Assembly (NCBI RefSeq): GCF_023370115.1 | Contig: NZ_CP097160.1 | Coordinates: 1,674,001-1,738,000 of the forward strand | Direction of reading: 5' to 3' | Origin: Gulosibacter sediminis | Lineage (GTDB): Bacteria > Actinomycetota > Actinomycetes > Actinomycetales > Microbacteriaceae | DNA length: 64,000 bases | Shown: positions 34,308-42,336 of the stretch, one piece after another | Layout of the letters: every line of letters starts with the position of its first letter | Numbering within the stretch: the stretch's first letter is position 1 | Notes under the pieces: generated by a model | Seen by the model: only the letters and a program-made list of their open reading frames with translations | What the model was told of the DNA's origin: nothing | The model's database searches: none | Position numbers and translations under genes: made by a program

Positions 34308-34630
34308 ACGATCAGTTCGTCAATCTTGCCCGCGATGATCGGCTTCGGGTGTGCGCCGATGAGCACGTCGACGCGCTCACCGCCCCGGTAGAACCCGAGA
34401 GTCGGGATCGACGTGACATCAGCAGCCATCGCGGTCTGCGGGTTGGCGTCCGCGTCGAGCTTCACGATCTTCACGCGGCCGTCGTACTCGCCGGCGAGAT
34501 CGTCGAGGATCGGTGCGATCGCCTTGCACGGCCCGCACCAGGTCGCCCAGATGTCGACCACGACGGGGATATCGGACTGCAGCACCTCGGCCTCGAACGT
34601 GGCGTCGGTGACGGTGATGGTCGCGCTCAT
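34304..34630 (-). CDS. trxA: Thioredoxin
   Basis: A 108-residue thioredoxin with the active site WCGPC at residues 31-35 (IWATWCGPCKAIAPILDDLA) and the cis-proline segment SIPTLGFYRGGERV. It reduces the thioredoxin-type arsenate reductases encoded downstream. It overlaps trxB and acr3 by 4 bp. The copy is operon-specific; the housekeeping thioredoxin would be elsewhere. Confidence 0.95.
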   Translation of the reverse strand: MSATITVTDATFEAEVLQSDIPVVVDIWATWCGPCKAIAPILDDLAGEYDGRVKIVKLDADANPQTAMAADVTSIPTLGFYRGGERVDVLIGAHPKPIIAGKIDELIV

Positions 34631-35595
34631 GCGGACACCTCCAGAAGTTCGGTCTCGGTCTCGTCGGCAGGCAGGCCGGCGAGGAAATGCTGCGCGTCAA
34701 GGGCCGCGGCACAGCCCGTGCCCGATGCCGTGATCGCCTGCCGGTAACGGCGGTCGACGAGATCACCCGCGGCGAACACGCCAGGCAGGTTCGTCGCGGT
34801 CGACGGATGGTCGACGAGCACGTAGCCGTCGTCGTCGAGATCGACCTGCCCGGTCAGCAGCTCCGAGCGCGGGTCGTGCCCGATCGCAACGAACACGCCA
34901 GAGATCGGAAGGGCACGCTCGTCACCGGTGACGGTGTCGCGCAGGCGGAGCGCTTCGACGGCGTTCTCACCGACGAGCTCGGCGACTTCACTGTTCCAGG
35001 CGACCTCGATCTTCGGATCGGTCAGCACCCGCTCGGCCATGATCTTCGACGCCCGGAAGTCATCACGCCGGTGCACGATCGTGACCTTCGACGCGAAGCG
35101 CGTGAGGAACAGTGCCTCTTCCATCGCGGAGTCCCCGCCGCCGACGACGGCGATCTCCTTCTCGCGGAAGAAGAAGCCGTCGCAGGTCGCGCACCATGAC
35201 AGGCCGTGACCGGAGAGCCGAGCTTCCTCGGCGAGGCCGAGCTTGCGGTAAGCGGAACCGGTGGTGAGGATCACGCTACGCGCCTCGAACGTTTCGCCCG
35301 AGCCGGTCTCGATCGTCTTGACCTCGCCTGCGAGGTCGAGCCGGGTCGCGTCGTCGTAGACGATACGCGCCCCGAAGCGCTCGGCCTGCGCACGCATCGC
35401 GTCCATCAGGTCCGGGCCCTGCACCCCGTCGGTGAAGCCCGGGAAGTTCTCGACCTCGGTGGTCGTCATGAGCGAACCGCCGGCGGTCACCGAGCCAGCG
35501 ACCACGACGGGAGAAAGCCCCGCCCTGGCCGCGTAGACCGCGGCCGTATACCCCGCCGGACCAGACCCGACGATCACCATCTGTTGCATCGACAT
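34627..35595 (-). CDS. trxB: Thioredoxin reductase
   Basis: NADPH-dependent thioredoxin reductase, first gene of the seven-gene arsenic/chromate operon. FAD loop VIVGSGPAGYTAAVYAARAG near the start, redox centre CATC in SWCATCDGFFFREKEIAVVG, NADPH loop VVGGGDSAMEEALF and C-terminal FAAGDLVDRRYRQAITASG are all present. The start is set at the ATG giving MSMQQMVIVGSGP; the longer reading would add 33 residues that do not belong to the family and would overlap the promoter. Confidence 0.94.
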   Translation of the reverse strand: MSMQQMVIVGSGPAGYTAAVYAARAGLSPVVVAGSVTAGGSLMTTTEVENFPGFTDGVQGPDLMDAMRAQAERFGARIVYDDATRLDLAGEVKTIETGSGETFEARSVILTTGSAYRKLGLAEEARLSGHGLSWCATCDGFFFREKEIAVVGGGDSAMEEALFLTRFASKVTIVHRRDDFRASKIMAERVLTDPKIEVAWNSEVAELVGENAVEALRLRDTVTGDERALPISGVFVAIGHDPRSELLTGQVDLDDDGYVLVDHPSTATNLPGVFAAGDLVDRRYRQAITASGTGCAAALDAQHFLAGLPADETETELLEVSA

Positions 35596-35640
35596 GTCTC
35601 TATATTGACATTCATCGAACCAAGCGGCAAGTCGGGTAGG
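35596..35640 (-). promoter_or_regulatory. Putative promoter and ArsR site of the trxB-arsC operon
   Basis: Upstream of trxB on the minus strand lie TTGCCG and AATATA separated by about 18 bases, a plausible promoter ending a few bases before the start codon. Between them, TTCGATGAATGTCAA is an imperfect dyad (TTCGA and TCAA arms) resembling ArsR boxes. The ArsR-ArsC fusion encoded in the operon is the likely ligand. Weak evidence, from base pattern only. Confidence 0.4.
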
Positions 35641-35668
35641 TGCGTTCGGGAGGTTGTTCGCCGAGTGT

Positions 35669-37432
35669 TCACCCGGCGGAGTCGCCGCCGTCATCTACAG
35701 GACGGTCGACTCGGGCGGGATGCGCATAGCGGAGGGCGGTGTCGATGCCGATGCCGAACAGGTCGCAGATGCGTCGCACATCGCCGCCGGTGTGTTCGAC
35801 CTCGTAGAGGATGCGGTCAGTGCGCAGCGCCTGCGCGGTGACTCCGGCCTTCTTCCAGGGGAAGTTCCGGCCCGGCGGCGACAGGCGCGGCGCGGTCTGG
35901 ATCGTGACGAGCAGGTACGGGTTCTTCGTCTCGGGCCAACGCGTGGCGCGATGGTCGAGCCAGGCGGCCAGGCGCACCCGCACGGGTTCGGCGAGCGGGA
36001 TCGTACGGCCGTCGGGCATGCGGAGTCTGCCGTCGATGATATCGGTGAGCTGGACGTGCTGCACCTGTTGCGTGGTGAGGGCGTGGAAAGCGACGAGGGC
36101 GACGGCCAGAGCGATTGCGGGGTCAGGGCTGGTGAGCGCGTCACGGATCGCGGACTTCTCCATCGGGAGCGGGATCGTGCGTTTGGGGCCGCGCAGCGGA
36201 ATCGGTTTCGTCGGGTCGGCGAAGACGATCTTGCGGCCGCGCAGGATCGTGAACAGCGTGCGGAAGCCGAGCATCATCGTGTGCTGGCGGCTCGGATCAT
36301 CCGGGAGCGCGTCGAGGATGTCTTCAGTGCTGATCCCGGTCAGGCTGGTGCGGCCTTCCTCGACCCAGCGGGTGATCGCGGGGAGGATGCCGTACATCTG
36401 CCCTTTCACGGTCATCGTGTCGCGGGGTTGACGGCGCGGCGTGGTCTTCGACCCGTCGGCCATGATGTCGCGCCAGAGTTCGAGCTGGGAGCGCATCGGC
36501 TCGGGCAGATGCCTGGTCTTACGGGCGAAGAGCTGCTCGAACGTCGGCACTCGGTCGTCGATGAGGAGGTCGGCGTCGCCCAGGACTTCGATCGTGGAGC
36601 GGATGTTGCCGTCATCGTCGTAGCGGCGCATCGCGAGAATGTCGGAAGCACGGAAGTGCAGATTCGCGCCGGGGAACACGAGCTGGAGAATCTCCAACGT
36701 GCGCCGCACCTGGTTCGTCTGCCGTTTGCTCCACGCATACTCGGCGGCGCGGGGCGTACAGGAAGTGATCGGTGCGGGAGGTGATGTCGCGCAGCCGGAT
36801 CTCGTTCGAGCGCTGCCGCACCCGTTCCGGGTCGGGATCCAGATCGAACAGCACCGGCTGGGTGCTCTCGGCGACCGGCGGCGGCGCGGCGACGAGCCGG
36901 ATCGCTTGGCGCAGGCTCATCGCCATCGGCCGGTGCTTCTCGGCAGGCCTGCGGGGATCGTTCATCACGGCGAAGAACAGTTGCGCCCCGAACTTTCGCG
37001 GTGCGTCGAGGTCGAGCGGTTCGCCGAGTACTTGCAGCATCCGGGCGGTCTCCAGGCAGAGGCGGCAGTAGCCCTGCTCACCGATGGTGACGTCGCGATG
37101 GCACGAGACGCATTCGCCTTGCGGGTAGTGCTTGAACCACCAGCGGCACTTCGGGCACCGCCAGTTGCGATTCCGGTAGACGCCCCAGGCCAGGCAATCA
37201 CGGCAGGACCCCATGAAGCCGGGACTTCCCGGATGGCAATGCGCGCACAATCCTTGGCTGTATACTCGCTCGATCCGCATCTGCGGCATAGCGGCGGAGC
37301 GAAGGCGCCGCCGGGGATGCAGTCGTAGCAGTAGTCGACGCGAGGCTGGAGCCACGCGGCCGGTTTCACGCCGCACCCCTTGCAGGGCAGCGGCGGGCTC
37401 AGCGGCCCGTTCGGACCGCGTGCCGGACTCAT
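35669..37432 (-). pseudogene. Zinc-ribbon tyrosine-recombinase-like protein (TnpB-like), two frameshifts
   Basis: Coding text runs through three segments. From MSPARGPNGPLSPPLPCKGCG it shifts frame near 37,270 (CRRCGSSE to RVYSQGLCAHCH) and again near 36,745 (LYAPR to AAEYAWSKRQTNQV). The N-terminal third holds four CxxC...CxxC zinc ribbons: CKGC/CYDC, CRRC/CAHC, CRDC/CPKC and CVSC/CRLC. The C-terminal 340 residues resemble a tyrosine recombinase catalytic domain ending GIGIDTALRYAHP, so the nucleophile-like Tyr remains. The expected first-box Arg is absent (FHALTTQQVQHVQL). It is the relative of the uninterrupted 653-residue gene at 43.8-45.8 kb. It could be a true pseudogene or contain sequence errors. 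Confidence 0.7.
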
Positions 37433-37450
37433 AGCGGCGGGGCGGGCCGG

Positions 37451-37756
37451 TCATCCTTCGCGCCCAACCGTGGCGTCACTCGCGGTGTCGAACCGTTGGC
37501 CTCGCTGTGCTGCTCGGGCCTTCGCGTGCGCGCTGACCTTTTCCGGTTCGGGCACGAGGAGGTCTGACGGCTGGCAGTCCAGGACGTGGCAGATCACGTC
37601 GAGATCATCGAGGCGGATCGTCGTCGGAGTGCCCGTCCACAGCCCCGACATCTTGCCCTGGCTCACCTCCAACCCAGCGGCGGCGAGCATGCGCTGCAAC
37701 TCCGCAGACTTCCAGATGCCGCGCTCAGCGGGCTGGACTCTCAGGTTCCACTTCAT
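37451..37756 (-). CDS. Small XRE-type HTH protein of the recombinase module
   Basis: A 101-residue DNA-binding protein: MKWNLRVQPAERGIWKSAEL, then LEVSQGKMSGLWTGTPTTIR and LDDLDVICHVLDCQPSDLLV, a Cro/C1-type helix-turn-helix. It is clearly related to the 111-residue protein at 45.8-46.1 kb (shared WNLR, RGI, IRLD/VRLD and C-x-L-[DE]-C patterns) and has the same position between a tyrosine recombinase and a zinc-ribbon protein. It may be the counterpart of Tn554 TnpC, helping the recombinases or regulating them. Its start is 3 bp after the stop of the recombinase remnant. Confidence 0.8.
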   Translation of the reverse strand: MKWNLRVQPAERGIWKSAELQRMLAAAGLEVSQGKMSGLWTGTPTTIRLDDLDVICHVLDCQPSDLLVPEPEKVSAHAKARAAQRGQRFDTASDATVGREG

Positions 37757-37759
37757 CAG

Positions 37760-37874
37760 TCACGCCATCCCTTCGAATCGTTCCTCAACGCTCTTGTTCG
37801 CGTGCGCCCACGCATCCTCGATGTGCTGGCTCGAGACGTGGATGTACTGCGTCGTCGTCGAGAGCCACTGATGC
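37760..37874 (-). pseudogene. Tyrosine recombinase C-terminal fragment
   Basis: The last 37 residues of a tyrosine recombinase, reading HQWLSTTTQYIHVSSQHIED and ending VEERFEGMA. The final His and the nucleophilic Tyr (TTTQYIHVS) are present. It matches the end of the recombinase at 46.1-47.1 kb (HASTTSIYASVSSDYKN). The rest of the gene is replaced by the IS3 element that begins at 37,875. It is thus the first gene of the left recombinase module, destroyed. Confidence 0.8.
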
Positions 37875-37899
37875 GGGACTGCTGCACGAGTAGGTGACA
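37875..37899 (+). repeat. Left terminal inverted repeat of the IS3 element
   Basis: 25 bases that are the perfect reverse complement of 39144-39168. It begins GGGACTGCTGCACGAGTAGG and ends TGACA. Confidence 0.92.
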
Positions 37900-37943
37900 T
37901 TTGATCTGGCTTGCCCGGAAGGGCGGCCTGGAAGGATGGCATC

Positions 37944-38252
37944 GTGCCCAAGCCCTACCCCACCGAGTTCCGTGACGACGTCGTGCGCGTCGCCCGAAAC
38001 CGTGAGCCCGGAGTGACGATCGAGCAGATCGCGAACGACTTCGGGGTTCACCCGATGACGCTGCAGAAGTGGATGCGTCGCGCTGATATCGACGCAGGCG
38101 CCAAGCCCGGCCTGTCGCGGACCGAGTCGGTCGAGATCCGCGAGTTGAAGAAGCGGAACCGGCTGCTCGAGCAGGAGAACGAGGTCCTGCGGCGGGCGGC
38201 GGCGTATCTGTCGCAGGCGAACCTGCCGGGAAAAGGCTCTACCCGCTCGTGA
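37944..38252 (+). CDS. IS3-family transposase OrfA
   Basis: A 102-residue OrfA with start GTG (VPKPYPTEFRDDVVRVARNR). The helix-turn-helix is in IEQIANDFGVHPMTLQKWMR, and the coiled-coil end reads LKKRNRLLEQENEVLRRAAA. It is related to OrfA of the IS3 copy at 23.7 kb. Its stop overlaps the orfB start by 4 bp, the usual setting for frameshift production of OrfAB. Confidence 0.88.
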   Translation: MPKPYPTEFRDDVVRVARNREPGVTIEQIANDFGVHPMTLQKWMRRADIDAGAKPGLSRTESVEIRELKKRNRLLEQENEVLRRAAAYLSQANLPGKGSTRS

Positions 38253-39135
38253 CAGAGCTCGCTGCCGACGGAGTTCCCGTCGCGGTGACGTGCCGGGTTC
38301 TCAAGCTCTCCCGCCAGCCCTACTACCGGTGGCTGGCGAATCCCATCACCAATAGTGAGGTGGTGGAGGCGTATCGGACGAACGCGCTGTTCGACGCGCA
38401 CCGCGACGACCCGGAGTTCGGTCATCGTCTCCTCGCCGACGAGGCCCGCGACAACGGCGAGGCGATGTCGGATCGCACCGCGTGGCGGATCGCGTCGAGC
38501 AACGGCTGGTTCAGTGCGTTCGGGAAGCCCCGGCGGGGCAAGGGAGCCCGGCCCGGCCCGCCCGTCCATGACGACCTCTGCGCCGTCGTCGACGAGGATG
38601 GCCGGGTACGGCACGTGTTCACCGCCGAGGCGCCGAACGAACTCTGGTTGACGGACATTACGGAGCACCGGACCGCGGAGGGCAAGATCTACCTCTGCGC
38701 GGTCAAGGACGTGTTCAGTGCCCGGATCGTGGGGTACTCGATCGACTCGAGGATGAAGTCGCGGCTGGCGGTCCAGGCGCTCGAGAACGCTGTCGCGATG
38801 CGTGGCGACGTCGCCGGCTGCATCATGCATTCGGACAGGGGATCTCAATTCCGCAGCCGGAAGATGCTCCGAGCTCTTAGCCTCACCGGATGGTCGGGAG
38901 CATGGGAAGAGTCGGGTCGAGCGGAGACGACGCCGCCATGGAGAGCTTCTTCGCGCTGCTGCAGAAGAACGTCCTCGACCGCCGTTCCTGGACCACCCGC
39001 GAGCAACTGCGCATCGCGATGGTCACCTGGATCGAGCGGACCTACCACCGGCGACGCCGTCAGCACCGGCTGGGCCGTTTGACGCCCATCGAATTCGAGA
39101 CCATCATGAACACGACCGCCGCACTGGCGGCCTGA
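38249..39135 (+). pseudogene. IS3-family transposase OrfB, single frameshift
   Basis: The first frame runs to SDRGSQFRSRKMLRALSL and carries the first two catalytic aspartates (LWLTDITEHR, MHSDRGSQ). Near 38,885 the coding text moves to another frame, beginning HRMVGSMGRVGSSGDDAAME with the catalytic glutamate and ending IERTYHRRRRQHRLGRLTPI and EFETIMNTTAALAA. One lost base explains it. The element has good ends but would need the intact transposase in trans. Confidence 0.85.
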
Positions 39136-39143
39136 CTACAACC

Positions 39144-39168
39144 TGTCACCTACTCGTGCAGCAGTCCC
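39144..39168 (-). repeat. Right terminal inverted repeat of the IS3 element
   Basis: 25 bases, perfect inverted copy of 37875-37899; begins TGTCACCTACTCGTGCAGCA and ends with GTCCC at the element border. Confidence 0.92.
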
Positions 39169-39309
39169 CTTCGTGTCGCCGGTGGCTTGCACGAGCCGTG
39201 ACTTTCCATCCCAGTCGCGATACCTCGCGCGGGCGGTCACGCGACCGTTCGACGCGGTCTGGAACCCGATCGTGCCGAACGTGCCGATGGTGAGGCGTGG
39301 GCGGCTCAT
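39169..39309 (-). pseudogene. Site-specific integrase N-terminal fragment
   Basis: Only the arm-binding start of a phage-type tyrosine integrase remains: MSRPRLTIGTFGTIGFQTAS, then NGRVTARARYRDWDGKSRLV. GGGAGG sits about nine bases before the ATG. The IS3 element follows at residue 47, and the catalytic domain is gone. It lies 4 bp after the excisionase gene and about 420 bp from the tRNA-Pro fragment, the usual spot for the integrase of a tRNA-targeting element. Confidence 0.75.
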
Positions 39310-39313
39310 CGCG

Positions 39314-39547
39314 TCACCTCCCGTCGAGCGGGAAGGTCTCGGCGCCGTCGCGTTGCTGCTCGATCCAGACACGTACATCGGAGACGGCGAACTTCAGGTG
39401 TTTGCCGAAGCGGTACGCGGGCGGGCCGAGGCCGCGGGTGCGCCAGTCGTAGATCGTCGAGACGGGGATGCCCAAATAGGTGGCCAACTCGCCGACATCG
39501 ATCAGGGGCTCCAGGCCCCACGGGGTGGGTTGTGCTTCGGTGTCCAT
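39314..39547 (-). CDS. Excisionase-like helix-turn-helix protein
   Basis: A 77-residue protein with an AlpA/MerR-type HTH_17 domain: PLIDVGELATYLGIPVSTIY, then DWRTRGLGPPAYRFGKHLKF and VRVWIEQQRD. Such proteins direct excision by integrases and sit just upstream of int, as here (4-bp gap to the integrase remnant). The start MDTEAQPTPWGLEPL is chosen over longer readings. With its integrase broken it may now act only on related elements. Confidence 0.8.
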   Translation of the reverse strand: MDTEAQPTPWGLEPLIDVGELATYLGIPVSTIYDWRTRGLGPPAYRFGKHLKFAVSDVRVWIEQQRDGAETFPLDGR

Positions 39548-39697
39548 GTCGAACAGGTGCACGGCGCGCATCGCAGCTGACCGTACACAACCGGAGCGGT
39601 CGGGGCACTGCCGGGTGAATGATGCCCGAGTGCCCTTTCGGCGTGTCAAAAAGATGGGTTTGTGTTGACCGGATCAAATCTCACCTACGAAAAAATC

Positions 39698-39727
39698 GCG
39701 GGAACCCTTGAGTTTCCGCGATTTTTT
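39698..39727. terminator. Hairpin terminator beside the tRNA-Pro fragment
   Basis: Stem AATCGCGG / CCGCGATT around a loop, followed on the plus strand by TTTTTT and preceded by an A run, so it can act in both directions. Read on the minus strand it follows the tRNA 3' fragment, so it could be the terminator that originally served the tRNA-Pro gene. Confidence 0.7.
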
Positions 39728-39764
39728 GGTCGGGCTGACAGGATTTGAACCTGCGACCCCTTGA
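39728..39764 (-). repeat. Left att repeat: 3' part of tRNA-Pro
   Basis: 37 bases identical to 47978-48014, the 3' half (T-arm and acceptor strand) of the intact tRNA-Pro gene. After TTGA the two copies diverge, so this copy lacks the anticodon stem and is not a tRNA. It marks the left border of an integrative element at the tRNA. Confidence 0.88.
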
Positions 39765-39804
39765 GTCGAAGAAGGGTTCTCCCTCCGTCACGCTTGATAG
39801 CCGT

Positions 39805-39906
39805 AGATCCCTTGCGGGAGTAGGCAAGTCGGGAGATCCCACAACCCGTCAGATCCCGTCAAAACCGGCAAAAGCCCGGAGCTTGCGGGTACATTTGCGG
39901 GTACAT
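39805..39906. repeat. Left-end arm repeats of the island
   Basis: Three AGATCCC heptamers (39805, 39834, 39851) are followed by a 25-bp double repeat at 39882-39906 made of two TTGCGGGTACAT units. The 25-bp block recurs exactly at 47886-47910, and the AGATCCC heptamer appears in reverse sense as GGGATCT at the right end. The roughly 290 bases between the att repeat and cmtR hold no gene that I can see. Confidence 0.65.
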
Positions 39907-40050
39907 GGATTTTGGGCTTGAGCGCTCCACAAGGAGCTGGCACGTACTGGTAGCACCGATTGTTGCTGAGTCGCGTATTCATCAGATGTCGACTGCTGTT
40001 TCGCCTTGTGGCGGAGGCTGATGCATCCGGCGATTGATCAGCCTGTGCTG

Positions 40051-40074
40051 TATAGTTCAGTGCATGCTGACTAT
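40051..40074 (+). promoter_or_regulatory. cmtR: cmtR promoter and dyad, probably leaderless
   Basis: A strong -10 box TATAGT (40051-40056) ends seven bases before the cmtR ATG, so transcription should begin at the start codon. Overlapping it, TAGTTCAG and CTGACTA flank TGCATG as a near-perfect dyad covering the start. CmtR-type repressors bind such dyads until Cd(II) or Pb(II) releases them. Confidence 0.6.
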
Positions 40075-40423
40075 TGCTTCTCGACTCGACGTCATGAACC
40101 GGCTCGGCCGGGCCATGGCGGATCCGACGCGTTCCCGGATCCTGATGACCCTGCTCGAGGGACCGAGCTACCCGGCGGTGCTCTCGCGTGAGCTGGAGCT
40201 GACTCGCTCGAACGTGTCGAACCACCTCACCTGCCTGCGCGACTGCGGCATCGTGGTCGCTGAGCCGGAGGGTCGCCAGACTAGGTATGAGATCGCTGAT
40301 CCGCACCTCGCGGCCGCTCTCATCGCGCTGGTGGATGTGACTCTGGCTGTCGACGAGCACGCTCCGTGCGTGGACTCGTCGTGCACCGTTCCGGGTTGCT
40401 GCGGAGCGGGAGCAGACGCGTGA
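40064..40423 (+). CDS. cmtR: CmtR-type Cd/Pb-sensing ArsR-family repressor
   Basis: A 119-residue winged-helix repressor. Starting at MLTIASRLDVMNRLGRAMAD, the three metal ligands known in Mycobacterium tuberculosis CmtR fall at exactly the same positions: C57 and C61 (NHLTCLRDCGIV) and C102 (HAPCVD). The recognition helix lies in LELTRSNVSNHLTCL. Extra cysteines occur in the tail (SSCTVPGCCG). It should repress the cadmium operon until Cd(II) or Pb(II) binds. Its stop overlaps the GTG start of the ATPase by 4 bp. Confidence 0.93.
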   Translation: MLTIASRLDVMNRLGRAMADPTRSRILMTLLEGPSYPAVLSRELELTRSNVSNHLTCLRDCGIVVAEPEGRQTRYEIADPHLAAALIALVDVTLAVDEHAPCVDSSCTVPGCCGAGADA

Positions 40424-42336
40424 GCGCGGCATGCGGCTGCGAGCACGAGCCGACGACCACGGCAGTCGATGAGAGCGAGGAGAAGGAGCGGCCCTGGTGG
40501 AGGGACCGCGGGATCATGGTGCCGGTCTTCTCCGGTGTCGCGTTCCTCGCTGGTCTGATCCTTGAGTGGTCCGGCATGGAGATCCCGGCACTGGTGCTGT
40601 TCTGGGTCGGCTTGCTGCTGGGCGCGTCGACGTTCACGCCGGGCGCGATCCGGAAGCTGTTCAAGGGCAAGCTGGGCATCGGGCTGCTGATGACGATCAG
40701 CGCGGTCGGCGCAGTCGTCCTCGGCTACGTCGAAGAGGCTGCGGCGCTGGCGTTCCTCTACTCGATCGCAGAGGCGCTGGAGGACAAGGCGATGGACCGC
40801 GCCCGCGGCGGGCTGCGAGCGCTGCTGAAGCTGGTCCCCGACACCGCGACCGTGCGCCGCGACGGCGCTTCGGTGGAGATTGCGGCGAAGGACCTCGCGG
40901 TCGGGCAGGTCATGGTGGTTCGTCCCGGCGAGCGGATCGCGACCGACGGAGTCGTCCGTACGGGGCGCTCCAGCCTGGACACCTCGGCGATCACGGGCGA
41001 GTCGATCCCGGTCGAGGTCGAGCCCGGCGACGCCGTGTCGGCCGGCGCGATCAACAGCGCCGGTGCGCTGGAGGTCGAGACGACGGCGGCGGGCACCGAC
41101 AACTCGCTCACGACCATCGTGGAGCTGGTGGAGCAGGCGCAGGCGGAGAAGGGCGAGCGAGCGCGCCTCGCGGACCGGATCGCGCGCCCGCTGGTCCCGG
41201 GCGTGCTGGTCCTCGCGGCCCTGGTCGCCCTGGTCGGCTCGCTGTTCGGGGACCCGGAGCTGTGGATCACCCGAGCCCTCGTTGTCCTCGTCGCCGCCTC
41301 CCCGTGCGCGCTGGCGATCTCGGTGCCGCTGACGGTGGTCGCGGCGATCGGCGCGGCGAGCAAGTTCGGCGTGATCATCAAGTCCGGCGCGGTGTTCGAG
41401 CGCTTCGGCACGGTCCGCCACGTCGCCGTCGACAAGACCGGCACCCTCACCCGCAACGAGCCCGCCGTCACCGCGGTCCTCGCCGCGGACGGCGTGACCG
41501 ACGCCCAGGCGCTGGCCTGGGCGGCTGCGCTGGAGCAGCACAGCACGCACCCGCTGGCCGCGGCGATCACCGCCGCAGCCCCCGGAGCCCAGGCTGCGGA
41601 GGGCGTGACCGAGCAGGCCGGGCACGGCATCGAGGGCAAGATCGACGGGACTCGGATCACCGTCGGCAGCCCCCGCTGGCTCGACGCCGGGGTGCTCGGC
41701 GACCAGGTCGCGGGCCTGGAGGAGCAGGGCAGTACCGTTGTGATCGTGCACCGCGACGGGGCCCCTGTCGCCGCGATCGGCGTCCGCGACGAGCTGCGTC
41801 CCGAGGTCCCCGAAGTGGTGCGGACTCTCGCGGCGCAGGGCGTCGGGGTGACGATGCTCACCGGCGACAACGCCCGCACGGCACGGGCGCTGGCAGCGCA
41901 GGCCGGTATCAGCGACGTGCGCGCGGAACTGCGTCCCGAAGACAAAGCGACCGCGATCGGGGAGCTGTCAAAGGCGGGGTCGGTTGCAATGATCGGCGAC
42001 GGCATCAACGACGCCCCCGCTCTGGCCGCCGCGGACATCGGCATCGCGATGGGCGCGACCGGCTCGGACGCGGCGATCGAGTCCGCCGACGTCGCGTTCA
42101 CCGGCCACGACCTCCGCCTCATCCCGCGCGCGTTCGACCACGCCCGCCGCGGACGCCGCATCATCAACCAGAACATCGTCCTGTCGCTGCTGATCATCAC
42201 CGCGCTGCTGCCGCTCGCGCTGTTCGGCGTCCTCGGACTCGCCGCTGTGGTGCTGGTCCACGAGATCGCCGAGGTCGTCGTGATCCTCAACGGACTCCGC
42301 GCCGCCCGCACGCGTACCCCACGGCTGGAGAGCTGA
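40420..42336 (+). CDS. cadA: Heavy-metal P1B-type ATPase (Cd/Zn/Pb exporter)
   Basis: A 638-residue metal-exporting ATPase. It begins with GTG (VSAACGCEHEP), overlapping the cmtR stop. There is no classic GMTCxxC domain; instead a short Cys/His-rich N-terminus is present. Motifs in order: TGES in the actuator (about 194), the membrane metal site ASPCALAIS (about 292), the phosphorylation site DKTGT (about 338), the HP motif QHSTHPLAA (about 376) and GDGINDAPALAAADIGIAMG (about 526). SPC marks the Zn/Cd/Pb class. Operon with cmtR and cadD. Confidence 0.93.
   Translation: MSAACGCEHEPTTTAVDESEEKERPWWRDRGIMVPVFSGVAFLAGLILEWSGMEIPALVLFWVGLLLGASTFTPGAIRKLFKGKLGIGLLMTISAVGAVVLGYVEEAAALAFLYSIAEALEDKAMDRARGGLRALLKLVPDTATVRRDGASVEIAAKDLAVGQVMVVRPGERIATDGVVRTGRSSLDTSAITGESIPVEVEPGDAVSAGAINSAGALEVETTAAGTDNSLTTIVELVEQAQAEKGERARLADRIARPLVPGVLVLAALVALVGSLFGDPELWITRALVVLVAASPCALAISVPLTVVAAIGAASKFGVIIKSGAVFERFGTVRHVAVDKTGTLTRNEPAVTAVLAADGVTDAQALAWAAALEQHSTHPLAAAITAAAPGAQAAEGVTEQAGHGIEGKIDGTRITVGSPRWLDAGVLGDQVAGLEEQGSTVVIVHRDGAPVAAIGVRDELRPEVPEVVRTLAAQGVGVTMLTGDNARTARALAAQAGISDVRAELRPEDKATAIGELSKAGSVAMIGDGINDAPALAAADIGIAMGATGSDAAIESADVAFTGHDLRLIPRAFDHARRGRRIINQNIVLSLLIITALLPLALFGVLGLAAVVLVHEIAEVVVILNGLRAARTRTPRLES

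Larger units (their letters stand above)
37875..39168 (+). mobile_element. IS3-family element with perfect 25-bp terminal inverted repeats
   Basis: A 1,294-bp element. The left end (37875-37899) begins GGGACTGCTGCACGAG and its exact reverse complement closes the element at 39144-39168. It contains orfA and a frameshifted orfB. No direct target duplication is visible on the flanks, and the two flanks belong to different genes (a recombinase C-terminus on the left, an integrase N-terminus on the right). This suggests that the element caused a deletion after insertion. Confidence 0.9.

Noticed and set aside
37870-39175. Target-site duplication around the IS3 element
   Set aside because: The bases outside the two perfect ends (GATGC on the left, CTTCG on the right) do not match as a direct repeat.
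39728-39764. A second tRNA-Pro gene
   Set aside because: Only the T-arm and 3' acceptor strand are present; after TTGA the sequence departs from tRNA and no cloverleaf can form.
40168-42311. Long minus-strand frames opposite the cadmium ATPase
   Set aside because: Antisense shadows with no motifs; the plus frame has the complete P-type ATPase motif series.
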